Below, one piece after another: positions 7,861 through 14,486 of a stretch of DNA of 16,638 bases. A program made the position numbers and the translations under genes. The notes under the pieces are model-generated. The model worked only from the letters and a program-made list of their open reading frames with translations, was not told the DNA's origin and searched no databases. Position 1 is the first letter of the stretch, and every line of letters starts with the position of its first letter. This DNA is from Rickettsiales bacterium (lineage in GTDB: Bacteria; Pseudomonadota; Alphaproteobacteria; Rickettsiales; UBA1997), in contig CANEUR010000003.1 in assembly GCA_947441875.1 (NCBI GenBank), positions 1 through 16,638 on the forward strand. The letters are read 5' to 3'.

Positions 7861-8766
7861 ATGTCTAATCATCATCTTGTTAACAATTTTAGCATAGCAT
7901 CTTCGAAAAACACTAGGTTTCTTAAATATCTCACAGAAATACATAAGTTTCCAATTCTTACTCAAGAAGAAGAAATTAAATACGCTAATCAATTTGTTAA
8001 CAATCCCGATAGCCAAGAAGGTAAAGAAGCTGCCAAAATTTTATTACAAAGCCACTTGAGGTTAGTGGTAAAAATTGCCAACAAATTTAAAAACTATGGT
8101 ATACCAGTTGCCGATTTAGTTTCAGAAGGCAATATTGGCTTAATTCAAGCTTTAAAAAAATTTGCACCAGACAAAGGCTTTCGATTTTCAACTTATGCCA
8201 TGTGGTGGATTAGAGCTTTGATTCAAGAATATATTTTAAAATCTTGGTCTTTGGTAAAAATTGGCACAACACTTGCTCAAAAAAAATTGTTTTTTAATTT
8301 GCATAAAATTAAAAAAAAACTAGGCTACAATAACACTAATTCTTTATCTCATAATCAAGCCTCTGAAATATCCAATGTGTTGGGAGTTTCTAATAAAGAG
8401 GTTCTAGAAATGGATTCTCGCTTATCACAATCCGATTCTTCTTTAAACAACTCTTTTAAAAACAACGAAGAAACTTCAGAAATAATAGAGCTAGTTGTTG
8501 ATAACTCGCCAAATCAAGAACATATATTTGCCGAAAAACAACATATGCAAAAACAAAAAACCTTATTTCAGCAAGCTTTTTCAACACTAAACACAAGAGA
8601 GCAAGAAATATTATGCAAAAGACAAATACTTGAAAACACCTATACCCTAGATCAACTAAGCAAACAATACAATGTTTCTGGCGAAAGAATCAGACAAATC
8701 GAAGAAATAGCTATTAAAAAAATAAAAAATCACATCGCTAAATTATTAACAAACACCAGTTCTTAA
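7861..8766 (+). CDS. rpoH: RNA polymerase heat-shock sigma factor (sigma-32 type)
   Basis: 301 residues, the usual length for alphaproteobacterial RpoH. It directs RNA polymerase to promoters of chaperone and protease genes. Region 1.2/2 spans about 17-130: ILLQSHLRLVVKIANKFKNYG, DLVSEGNIGLIQALKKF and FSTYAMWWIRALIQEYIL (the -10 recognition helix). The RpoH box QKKLFFNLH (140-148) is present and distinguishes it from RpoD. Region 3 is about 160-225. Region 4.2 holds the helix-turn-helix YTLDQLSKQYNVSGERIRQIEEIAIKKI (about 261-288, -35 recognition). It starts 3 nt after the dsbA-like stop and ends 6 nt before ribE, so expression is tied to an envelope-redox gene and to riboflavin synthesis. 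No heat-sensing leader is possible directly upstream, because the preceding sequence is coding. Confidence 0.96.
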   Translation: MSNHHLVNNFSIASSKNTRFLKYLTEIHKFPILTQEEEIKYANQFVNNPDSQEGKEAAKILLQSHLRLVVKIANKFKNYGIPVADLVSEGNIGLIQALKKFAPDKGFRFSTYAMWWIRALIQEYILKSWSLVKIGTTLAQKKLFFNLHKIKKKLGYNNTNSLSHNQASEISNVLGVSNKEVLEMDSRLSQSDSSLNNSFKNNEETSEIIELVVDNSPNQEHIFAEKQHMQKQKTLFQQAFSTLNTREQEILCKRQILENTYTLDQLSKQYNVSGERIRQIEEIAIKKIKNHIAKLLTNTSS

Positions 8767-8772
8767 ATTATA

Positions 8773-9405
8773 ATGTTTACAGGCATCATAACACATCAAG
8801 CCGAAGTTTATTCTTTAGAACAATCGCCCAACGCCGATTTACTTTTGGTTTTAAAACTAGATTCCGCCATAAATCATCAACTAAACATTGGCTGTTCAAT
8901 TGCTTGCAATGGCATTTGCCTCACTCTTATTAAAATACACAAACTGGCACAATCTAGCCTACTATCTTTTCAAGCATCCCCAGAAACAATTGCCAAAACC
9001 ACCATAGCCAATTGGCAACCAAAACAACTCATTAACCTAGAATTTTCATTAAAATTAGGCGATGAGCTTGGCGGGCATTTAGTACTTGGTCATGTCGATA
9101 CCACAACCGAAATTTTTACTATTTCACCACAAAACGAATCTTGGCTATTTATTTTTAAAAAACCAATTAATCAAGCAAATTTAATTGCCAAAAAAGGCTC
9201 TATTGCAATTAACGGTGTTTCTCTTACCGTAAATGATGTTGATGATTTTTATTTTAGTGTTAACATTATTCAACATACTTTTTTTCATACTAATTTTCAA
9301 TTTCTACAAGCAAAAAACCAAGTAAACATCGAATTCGATCCCTTAGCTCGCTATATCGCAAATTATTTGCAAAATCAAAATTTATTGTATGAAAAAAAAC
9401 ATTAA
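8773..9405 (+). CDS. ribE: Riboflavin synthase alpha subunit
   Basis: 210 residues, family-typical. It converts two molecules of 6,7-dimethyl-8-ribityllumazine into riboflavin plus a pyrimidinedione that is recycled; it acts as a trimer in the cytoplasm. Two lumazine-binding repeats are visible: the first begins MFTGIITHQAEV and holds CNGICLTL (45-52); the second begins near LGDELGGHLVLGHVDT (95-110) and holds AINGVSLTV (145-153). The duplicated N-G-x-C/S-L-T signature is the family hallmark. It starts 6 nt after rpoH, and its last 17 nt overlap the start of ribB in another frame, suggesting translational coupling. ribD and ribH are not in the window. There is no room for an FMN riboswitch in front of it. 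Confidence 0.95.
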   Translation: MFTGIITHQAEVYSLEQSPNADLLLVLKLDSAINHQLNIGCSIACNGICLTLIKIHKLAQSSLLSFQASPETIAKTTIANWQPKQLINLEFSLKLGDELGGHLVLGHVDTTTEIFTISPQNESWLFIFKKPINQANLIAKKGSIAINGVSLTVNDVDDFYFSVNIIQHTFFHTNFQFLQAKNQVNIEFDPLARYIANYLQNQNLLYEKKH

Positions 9406-10489
9406 TTTATCTACCATCCCAGAAATAATAGAAGAGGCAAAAAATGGCAACATGTTTATTTTAATAGACGATGAAAACAGAGAAAATGAAGGCGATTTAG
9501 TTATTCCAGCTCAAAAATGCAATCCCTCTCATATTAATTTTATGGCAACCTTTGGAAGAGGCTTGATTTGTCTTGCCCTTACACAAAACAGAATCAATCA
9601 GCTAGACTTACCATTAATGTCAAGCAATAATCAATCAAAAAATAAAACTGCTTTTACAATTTCTATTGAAGCAAAAGAAGGCATTAGCACTGGCATTTCT
9701 GCTTATGATAGGGCAAAAACAATAGAAGTTGCTATCAATCCAGCCCTTGACAAAAAAAACCTAGTGTCTCCGGGGCATATTTTTCCGTTGCAAGCAGAAA
9801 AAGGTGGAGTTTTAGTAAGAGCTGGCCATACCGAAGCCTCTGTTGATTTGGCAATATTGGCAAATCTTAATCCATCTGCGGTTATTTGCGAAATTATGAA
9901 TAACGATGGCACCATGGCAAGATTACCACAATTATTAAAATTTGCCACTAAACATAAATTAAAAATCGCTACTATTGCCGATTTAATTGAATACCGCAGA
10001 AAAAATGAAAAACTGATAGAGCTAGTGGCAACTTACGAATTTAATCATAGCATTGGCGGTAAGTTTATGGCAAAAATTTATCGAAACTCTCTAGATGGTA
10101 TAGAGCATATTGCTTTTGTCAAGGGCGATATTACTAAAAACAAGTCAACCTTGGTAAGAATGCATCATCTTAATATTGTCAACGATTGTTTTAATTGGGC
10201 AGATAATCCAAAAAATAATAGTCTCAATAAGGCTTTTAAAAAAATTGCCAAAGCTAATAGCGGGGTTGTGGTTGTTGTAAGGCAACCTACCGAATCTATT
10301 TCTGATTTTTTTGATTTAACAAAATCAACAAATAGTTCAGCAAATATTCTGCGAAATTATGGTATAGGAGCACAAATTTTAGCCGATCTAAAAATTAAAG
10401 ACTTAATCTTGCTTTCTAATCACAAACAATCAGTAGTTGGTTTAGAAGGTTATGAAATAAAAATTTCTGGTTATCGTAAATTATACTGA
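9389..10489 (+). CDS. ribB: 3,4-dihydroxy-2-butanone 4-phosphate synthase with degenerate GTP-cyclohydrolase II domain (RibBX type)
   Basis: 366 residues, two domains. The N-terminal RibB domain (1 to about 203) has the metal/substrate motif DDENRENEGDL (27-37), the segment ISTGISAYDRAKTI (99-112), GHIFPLQAEKGGVLVRAGHT (129-148) and HTEASVDLA (147-155), so it should make dihydroxybutanone phosphate from ribulose-5-phosphate. The C-terminal domain (about 208-366) has the GTP-cyclohydrolase II fold outline (LVRMHHLN at 255-262, LRNYGIGAQIL at 321-331). It lacks the cysteine cluster C-x10-C-x-C that binds catalytic zinc: after LVRMHHLN the sequence reads IVNDCFNWADNP, with one Cys only. This matches the RibBX variant known in Proteobacteria, in which the second domain is not an active GTP cyclohydrolase. 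A separate ribA is then needed elsewhere in the genome. It overlaps ribE by 17 nt and ends the operon with TGA. Confidence 0.92.
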   Translation: MKKNINLSTIPEIIEEAKNGNMFILIDDENRENEGDLVIPAQKCNPSHINFMATFGRGLICLALTQNRINQLDLPLMSSNNQSKNKTAFTISIEAKEGISTGISAYDRAKTIEVAINPALDKKNLVSPGHIFPLQAEKGGVLVRAGHTEASVDLAILANLNPSAVICEIMNNDGTMARLPQLLKFATKHKLKIATIADLIEYRRKNEKLIELVATYEFNHSIGGKFMAKIYRNSLDGIEHIAFVKGDITKNKSTLVRMHHLNIVNDCFNWADNPKNNSLNKAFKKIAKANSGVVVVVRQPTESISDFFDLTKSTNSSANILRNYGIGAQILADLKIKDLILLSNHKQSVVGLEGYEIKISGYRKLY

Positions 10490-10586
10490 TAAAAATTACA
10501 TTGTTATTTGCAAAAATTTTATCACAACATCCTCTTTACAAAATTATTAAAAAAATAACTTGCATTTTAAAAAACATCTTTTAACA

Positions 10587-10614
10587 TTGATATTTATTTA
10601 CAAAAAATTATAAA
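10587..10614 (+). promoter_or_regulatory. Probable sigma-70 promoter of the rpsF-rpsR-rplI-hisA operon
   Basis: TTGATA (10587-10592), a 16-nt spacer and TATAAA (10609-10614), each five of six to consensus. The predicted start is near 10621. A second TATAAT occurs at 10624-10629 without a good -35 at normal distance. The 152-nt gap after ribB is the only gene-free stretch before four closely spaced genes, so a promoter is expected here. Confidence 0.5.
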
Positions 10615-10665
10615 TTCTAATTTTATAATTTTACTTCAACTATGTTAATTGAAAACACAAAAAAA

Positions 10666-11070
10666 ATGCAACACTCTTTATACGAAACGGTTTTTATTAC
10701 TCGCCAAGATCTTTCAACAGATGATATAGAAGCATTAATTGGAAAATTATCAAAAATTATTACCGATGAAAAAGGAAAAATATCTTATGAATACTGGGGT
10801 CTTCGCACTTTAGCCTTTCCAATTAAAAAAAATAATAAAGGTCATTATATACTTCTTAAAATAACCTCAACAAAACAATCTGTTATTGAGTTAAAAAGAA
10901 TAATGAGCTACAATGAAAATGTAATTCGTTCTATTACTTTTGTTGTTAATTCTCACTCTAAAGAATCTTCTTTATGTGTCAATATCAAAGATCCTAATGC
11001 TAAAAAAGAGAAAAAAGAAGAAAATAGCAATCTCGATCTTATCTTATCTCAAATTCAATTCGAGGCTTAA
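10666..11070 (+). CDS. rpsF: 30S ribosomal protein S6
   Basis: 134 residues from the chosen start. S6 binds 16S rRNA with S18 in the platform of the small subunit. The N-terminus MQHSLYETVFITRQDLS matches the beta-strand that normally opens S6 (L-Y-E-x-V-F-I-x-R-Q-D). The core continues with YEYWGLRTLAFPIKKNNKGHY (about 41-61) and LKRIMSYNENVIRSITF, and the protein ends in a charged, Lys/Glu-rich tail. An in-frame ATG at 10642 would add eight residues (MLIENTKK) not expected in the family, so 10666 is preferred; the upstream ATG is also very close to the putative -10 boxes. The tail beyond the S6 fold (about 108-134) is somewhat long. It is the first gene of the ribosomal operon, 3 nt before rpsR. 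Confidence 0.93.
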   Translation: MQHSLYETVFITRQDLSTDDIEALIGKLSKIITDEKGKISYEYWGLRTLAFPIKKNNKGHYILLKITSTKQSVIELKRIMSYNENVIRSITFVVNSHSKESSLCVNIKDPNAKKEKKEENSNLDLILSQIQFEA

Positions 11071-11073
11071 ACC

Positions 11074-11391
11074 ATGACTACCAACAACAATACAGTTCGC
11101 AATATCAATACCCATGAAAATGAAGATACTTTTTTAAGAGTATCTTTGGTTAATCAAAGTGTATTTATCAGAAAGAAAAAAACTTGTCCACTAAAAAACT
11201 ATCCTCTGTCTGAAATTAATTATAAAAACTTAAAATTACTTAATAAGTTTCTATCTGAAAGAGGCAAAATTATTCCAAGTCGCATTACTAATGTTGATCT
11301 TAAAAAACAAAGAGCTATTGCCAAAGCTATAAAACAAGCAAGAAAATTAGCTTTGATTTCGCCAATTAAAAAAGATCTAAACTCTAATTAA
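11074..11391 (+). CDS. rpsR: 30S ribosomal protein S18
   Basis: 105 residues; the conserved S18 part is about 33-98 (RKKKTCPLKNYPLSEINYKN, then LLNKFLSERGKIIPSRITN and QRAIAKAIKQARKLALISPI). The first 30 residues are an Asn/Thr-rich extension beyond the usual 75-95 residue protein; no internal Met offers a shorter start. It sits in the standard rpsF-rpsR-rplI order. It is the only gene in the window whose start has a visible Shine-Dalgarno-like GAGG, 8 nt before the ATG and inside the end of rpsF. S18 pairs with S6 on helix 22-23 of 16S rRNA. Confidence 0.95.
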   Translation: MTTNNNTVRNINTHENEDTFLRVSLVNQSVFIRKKKTCPLKNYPLSEINYKNLKLLNKFLSERGKIIPSRITNVDLKKQRAIAKAIKQARKLALISPIKKDLNSN

Positions 11392-11400
11392 TTATTCACT

Positions 11401-11883
11401 ATGAAAGTTATTCTTACCGCCAGCTCTAAGTTAGGCAAAATTGGCGATGTTATTGTTGTTAAAAACGGCTATGCTAAAAATTTTCTTATTCCAAATAAAA
11501 AAGCTATTTGCCTTAACAAAGAAAATCAAAAAGCATTTGATACTCAAAAACATTTCTACGAACAGCAAAATGCTAGCTCTATTGATTTAGCAAATTCTAT
11601 CAAAGCTATTTTAGAACAAAAAAATATCATCATCATCGAAAATGCCTCTGATGATGGTCATTTATATGGCTCGGTCAACTCTACCTTAATTGCCAAAAAA
11701 ATCAACGAAATTATCTCTAGCAACAAAGTAGAAAGAAATAATATTGTTTTGCAAAAACCAATTAAAGAAATAGGTCTTTATCAAATAAATCTCAACCTTC
11801 ATCCAGCTGTTGAAATTTTAGCAAAAGTAGTTGTTTCAAGAAGCGAATCTGAAATTTCTTCTATCTTAGCCACAGCATCATAA
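11401..11883 (+). CDS. rplI: 50S ribosomal protein L9
   Basis: 160 residues. L9 binds domain V of 23S rRNA near the L1 stalk and helps keep the reading frame. The N-terminal domain opens MKVILTASSKLGKIGDVIVV, followed by NGYAKNFLIP (22-31), the L9 signature. A long connecting helix follows (about 40-74), then the C-terminal domain with ASDDGHLYGSVN (82-93) and the end LHPAVEILAKVVVSR. It lies 9 nt after rpsR. Only a single nucleotide separates its TAA from the hisA ATG. Confidence 0.96.
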   Translation: MKVILTASSKLGKIGDVIVVKNGYAKNFLIPNKKAICLNKENQKAFDTQKHFYEQQNASSIDLANSIKAILEQKNIIIIENASDDGHLYGSVNSTLIAKKINEIISSNKVERNNIVLQKPIKEIGLYQINLNLHPAVEILAKVVVSRSESEISSILATAS

Positions 11884-11884
11884 A

Positions 11885-12610
11885 ATGATTATTTTTCCTG
11901 CTATTGATATTAAAAACTCGCAGTGTGTAAGATTGGTTAAAGGAGACATGTCTACCTCAACTATTTTTAATAATTCTCCAATAGAACAGGCTATTTATTT
12001 TGAAAAATCTGGTTTTAAATTTTTGCATGTGGTTGATCTTGATGGAGCAGTTTTTGGTCAATCTATTAATTTTTCTATTATAAAATCAATAATTTCTTCT
12101 GTTAAAATTCCTGTACAGGTTGGTGGCGGCATTAGCTCACTAAATGATATTGAAAAATTTTTAGAAATCGGTGCCAATAAAATTATATTAGGCACAGTAG
12201 CAACAAAAGATCCTCTATTAGTTATTGAAGCTTGTAAAAAATTTCCAGGAAAAATTATTGTTGGTATTGATGCAGTTAATGGCTTTGTAGCAACCGATGG
12301 CTGGGTTAAAAGTAGCAAAATAAAAGATATCGAATTAGCTAAAAAATTCGAGTATTGTGGAGTATCTGCAATTATTTATACAAACATTGAAAGAGACGGC
12401 ACTTTAAGTGGTCCAGATTACATCTCAACCCATAACATTGCAAAGAATCTACTTATTCCAGTAATTATGTCGGGCGGTATTTCTTCTTTACAAGATATTA
12501 AAGAAGCTCAAAAATATAAAAAAGACGGCATAATTGGAGTTATTGTAGGAAGAGCAATCTACGATAAAAAAATCACCGTCTCCGATTTGATTTCGCAGTT
12601 TGTAACATAA
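11885..12610 (+). CDS. hisA: Phosphoribosylformimino-5-aminoimidazole carboxamide ribotide isomerase
   Basis: 241 residues, family-typical. HisA opens the ribose of ProFAR in the fourth step of histidine synthesis (Amadori rearrangement). The half-barrel duplication is visible: FPAIDIKNSQCVRLVKGD (4-21) with the catalytic D8, HVVDLDGAVFGQ (48-59), VQVGGGIS (77-84), IVGIDAVNG (125-133) with the second catalytic Asp D129, TNIERDGTLSGPD (166-178) and MSGGISSLQDI (195-205). VRLVKGD and the GTLSGPD loop favour HisA over HisF. It is the last gene of the rpsF operon, 1 nt after rplI, with no Shine-Dalgarno site, so translation probably relies on coupling. No other his gene lies next to it; a probable hisN begins at 109 on the other strand. 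Finding it behind ribosomal genes is unusual. Confidence 0.93.
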   Translation: MIIFPAIDIKNSQCVRLVKGDMSTSTIFNNSPIEQAIYFEKSGFKFLHVVDLDGAVFGQSINFSIIKSIISSVKIPVQVGGGISSLNDIEKFLEIGANKIILGTVATKDPLLVIEACKKFPGKIIVGIDAVNGFVATDGWVKSSKIKDIELAKKFEYCGVSAIIYTNIERDGTLSGPDYISTHNIAKNLLIPVIMSGGISSLQDIKEAQKYKKDGIIGVIVGRAIYDKKITVSDLISQFVT

Positions 12611-12668
12611 ATCAATTTACTATTTTAAATTTTAATCATCTCATCTCTAGAGAATGGCATGTGATATA

Positions 12669-12782
12669 ATACCAATTTGTGTCTTTAAATAATCAACACA
12701 ACTGCATATTTATTAATTTTAAAACTAAATTTAAAATTAAAACTATTTTGTTACTTGATTATTTAAAGATAGGAATTGGTAT
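12669..12782. repeat. 114-bp inverted-repeat (MITE-like) element between hisA and bioF
   Basis: The arms 12669-12696 and 12755-12782 are inverted repeats. The inner 15 bp (TCTTTAAATAATCAA and its complement) pair perfectly, and over 28 positions there are 25 Watson-Crick pairs, two G-T pairs and one mismatch. The 58-nt centre holds a smaller palindrome (ATTTTAAA, TTTAAAAT near 12716-12737). The right arm is also the 3' end of bioF: 12759-12782 encodes its last seven residues and the stop. The arms belong to the same repeat family as 6812-6838. As RNA the element would form a long hairpin ending both convergent transcripts, but no T-tract follows. A small non-autonomous mobile element or a bidirectional terminator are the two readings. 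Confidence 0.7.
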
Positions 12783-13874
12783 AAATTGTGCTAGTTTTTT
12801 AATATCTTTTTTTTGATGTTGGGCATTAAAACTTATTCTTAGTCTTGCTTTATTTTTTTCTACGGTTGGAGGGCGAATTGCAGGTACTAAAAATCCTGCT
12901 GTAGCTAGTTTATTTGATAGTAGTAAAGCCTTTTTACTACTGCCTAGTAAAATTGGCACAATACAAGAGTTGTTGAATTGTTGTTGAGTGAGTTTGCAAA
13001 AATAATGAGCATTTTCTAGGGCTTTTTTAGCTAAATTACCTTTTTTAGCAAGTTTAAAAGCTTGACATACTCCAGCTAATATTGTAGGAGGTAAAGCGGT
13101 GGTATAAATGGCTGTTTTACTATAATTTGTTAAGTAAGATATAATCTGTTCTTTGCCTACCACATATCCGCCTAAGCCACCTAAACTTTTTGAGAAAGTG
13201 CCTAAATGTAAGCAATTACTTATTTGTGGCTTTTCGTTATAAAGACTGTGCGCATTATCAATAATTAATAAGCAGTTAAAATGATTAGCTAAATGTTGCA
13301 ACTCTGTCAGATTTGGGCTGTCGCCATCCATCGAAAAAACACTTTCGGTAATAATTAAGCAATTGGCAAAATTATGGCAATGCTCTAAAAGTAGCTGTTT
13401 GCAATGATCTAAATTATTGTGAGCAAATCTTTTTAAAGTTGCTTGCGAAAGCTTTGCCCCTTCTAGTAGTGAGTTATGAATTAGTTTATCGGCAATAATT
13501 AAACTATTTTTATTTGCCAAGGCACTTATCACTCCCAAACAAGCCAAATAACCACTGCTAAAAATAAGAGCATCTTCTTGATTATAATGTTGGCATAGTT
13601 GTTTTTTTAAGCTTTCATAAAGACGATTTTTACCAACCACAAAGGTCGAAGATTTTGCTCCTAAACCATATTTTAAGAGGGCTTCTTGAGATTTTTTGAT
13701 AACTTGCTGATGATTTGCCAAACCCAAATAATTGTTGCAAGCAAAAGAAATTAATTGTTTTTTGTTGTTAATAATATTATTTACACCAACAAATTGATAA
13801 GTTTTAGGTTTGCGCAACAAGTTTTGCTTTTTAAGTAACAAATTTTTTTGCTGATAAAAAGCGATATTTATCAT
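12759..13874 (-). CDS. bioF: 8-amino-7-oxononanoate synthase
   Basis: 371 residues (E. coli BioF 384). A PLP enzyme of the alpha-oxoamine synthase family that condenses pimeloyl-thioester with alanine, the first committed step of the biotin ring pathway. Seen: NNYLGL (47-52), GLGAKSSTFVVGK (70-82), FSSGYLACLGVISAL (105-119), the stacking histidine in LIHNS (H133), ESVFSMDGDSPNL (177-189), DNAH (D206, H209) and the PLP lysine in GTFSKSLGGLGG (K229). AIRPPTV and ARLRISFNAQH near the C-terminus favour BioF over Kbl (2-amino-3-ketobutyrate ligase). The ATG overlaps the cupredoxin TGA by 4 nt (ATGA), so the two are coupled. The last seven codons (IPIPIFK) lie inside the inverted-repeat element, so the natural C-terminus may have been replaced. 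Other bio genes are not in the window. Confidence 0.88.
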   Translation of the reverse strand: MINIAFYQQKNLLLKKQNLLRKPKTYQFVGVNNIINNKKQLISFACNNYLGLANHQQVIKKSQEALLKYGLGAKSSTFVVGKNRLYESLKKQLCQHYNQEDALIFSSGYLACLGVISALANKNSLIIADKLIHNSLLEGAKLSQATLKRFAHNNLDHCKQLLLEHCHNFANCLIITESVFSMDGDSPNLTELQHLANHFNCLLIIDNAHSLYNEKPQISNCLHLGTFSKSLGGLGGYVVGKEQIISYLTNYSKTAIYTTALPPTILAGVCQAFKLAKKGNLAKKALENAHYFCKLTQQQFNNSCIVPILLGSSKKALLLSNKLATAGFLVPAIRPPTVEKNKARLRISFNAQHQKKDIKKLAQFIPIPIFK

Positions 13875-14194
13875 TTAATTTCAAGAATTCCTTGGGCAGT
13901 TTTTTGATGAAAATCGCCGTAAAATTTGTATTGACCAGCTTTTTGTGCCGAAACAGGAATTTTAACGGTTTTACCTGCTCCAATTAGCTTTTCTTTTTTG
14001 AGATCGTCGCTTTCAAATTCTTCGATTGTTTTATCAAGGTTTTCAATGATTAAAACAAAAGAAGTATTGGCAGGGGCCACAACGATATTTGGTTCGAACT
14101 GATGATTTTTTATTTTAATATTAATTTGCAAATCAGTAGCGAAAGCACCGATATTAAGACTAAAAAATATAATTAAACAAGATAAAATTTTCAT
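13871..14194 (-). CDS. Periplasmic cupredoxin-like protein
   Basis: 107 residues from the chosen start. A signal peptide is clear: MKILSCLIIFFSLNIGAFA, with a likely cleavage after AFA (residue 19). The mature part is a single cupredoxin-like beta-sandwich: IKNHQFEPNIVVAPANTSF, IIENLDKTIEEFESDDL, then GAGKTVKIPVSAQKAGQYKF and YGDFHQKTAQGILEI. In many copper-binding relatives the last loop has Cys before the His; here it reads Y-G-D-F-H, so a classical blue-copper site is not expected, though His and acidic residues could still bind a metal. The frame stays open upstream to an ATG at 14266, but that would overlap gatC; the start at 14194 gives a clean signal peptide 4 nt after the gatC stop. 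It overlaps bioF by 4 nt. The function is unknown; periplasmic metal handling is a guess. Confidence 0.8.
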   Translation of the reverse strand: MKILSCLIIFFSLNIGAFATDLQINIKIKNHQFEPNIVVAPANTSFVLIIENLDKTIEEFESDDLKKEKLIGAGKTVKIPVSAQKAGQYKFYGDFHQKTAQGILEIK

Positions 14195-14198
14195 ATTT

Positions 14199-14486
14199 TT
14201 ATTCAATAACTTTAGGAACCGTGAAGTAGTTATATAAACCATTGGTATTGTTAAAAATATCGGCAACGGTATTTTCTTGGTTGATTTTATCTGGATAAAG
14301 GGTTAAAATAGCATTGTTTGTATTGGAAAGCGGTTCAACTGTGGCGGTATTTATGCTGCTTAACTGCTCAACCCAAGACAAAACTTGATTTACCTGCAAA
14401 GTGAAATTTTCGATTTCAGATTCGGTTACAGCTATTTTAGCTAAATTACACACTTTGGTAATTTGTTCTTTATTAACATTAGACAT
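14199..14486 (-). CDS. gatC: Aspartyl/glutamyl-tRNA(Asn/Gln) amidotransferase subunit C
   Basis: 95 residues, normal for GatC, the small belt subunit that wraps around GatA and GatB. The N-terminal helix KEQITKVCNLAKIAVTESEI followed by FTLQVNQVLSWVEQLSSINT and VEPL is the standard GatC pattern (two helices, then the T/V-x-P-L segment). The C-terminal tail ends NYFTVPKVIE, matching the usual F-x-V-P-K-V. ATG at 14484-14486 is chosen; an in-frame ATG 9 nt upstream (14495) would only add MYH and enter ruvX. The ATG directly abuts that of ruvX on the other strand. It is followed after 4 nt by a cupredoxin gene, not by gatA as in the common gatCAB order. Its partner gatB is at 2055-3530. Confidence 0.93.
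   Translation of the reverse strand: MSNVNKEQITKVCNLAKIAVTESEIENFTLQVNQVLSWVEQLSSINTATVEPLSNTNNAILTLYPDKINQENTVADIFNNTNGLYNYFTVPKVIE

Noticed and set aside
8767..8772. FMN riboswitch before ribE
   Set aside because: Only 6 nt separate rpoH and ribE, and nothing like the conserved RFN element was seen upstream in coding sequence or in the leader at 6989-7035.
10487..10524. Possible hairpin terminator after ribB (TGATAAAA and TTTTATCA)
   Set aside because: The stem is only A-T rich with one G-C pair, the loop is 22 nt and no T-run follows; such pairs are expected by chance in this composition.
14195..14266. N-terminal extension of the cupredoxin gene up to an ATG at 14266
   Set aside because: It would overlap gatC by 68 nt and bury the clear signal peptide that starts at 14194.
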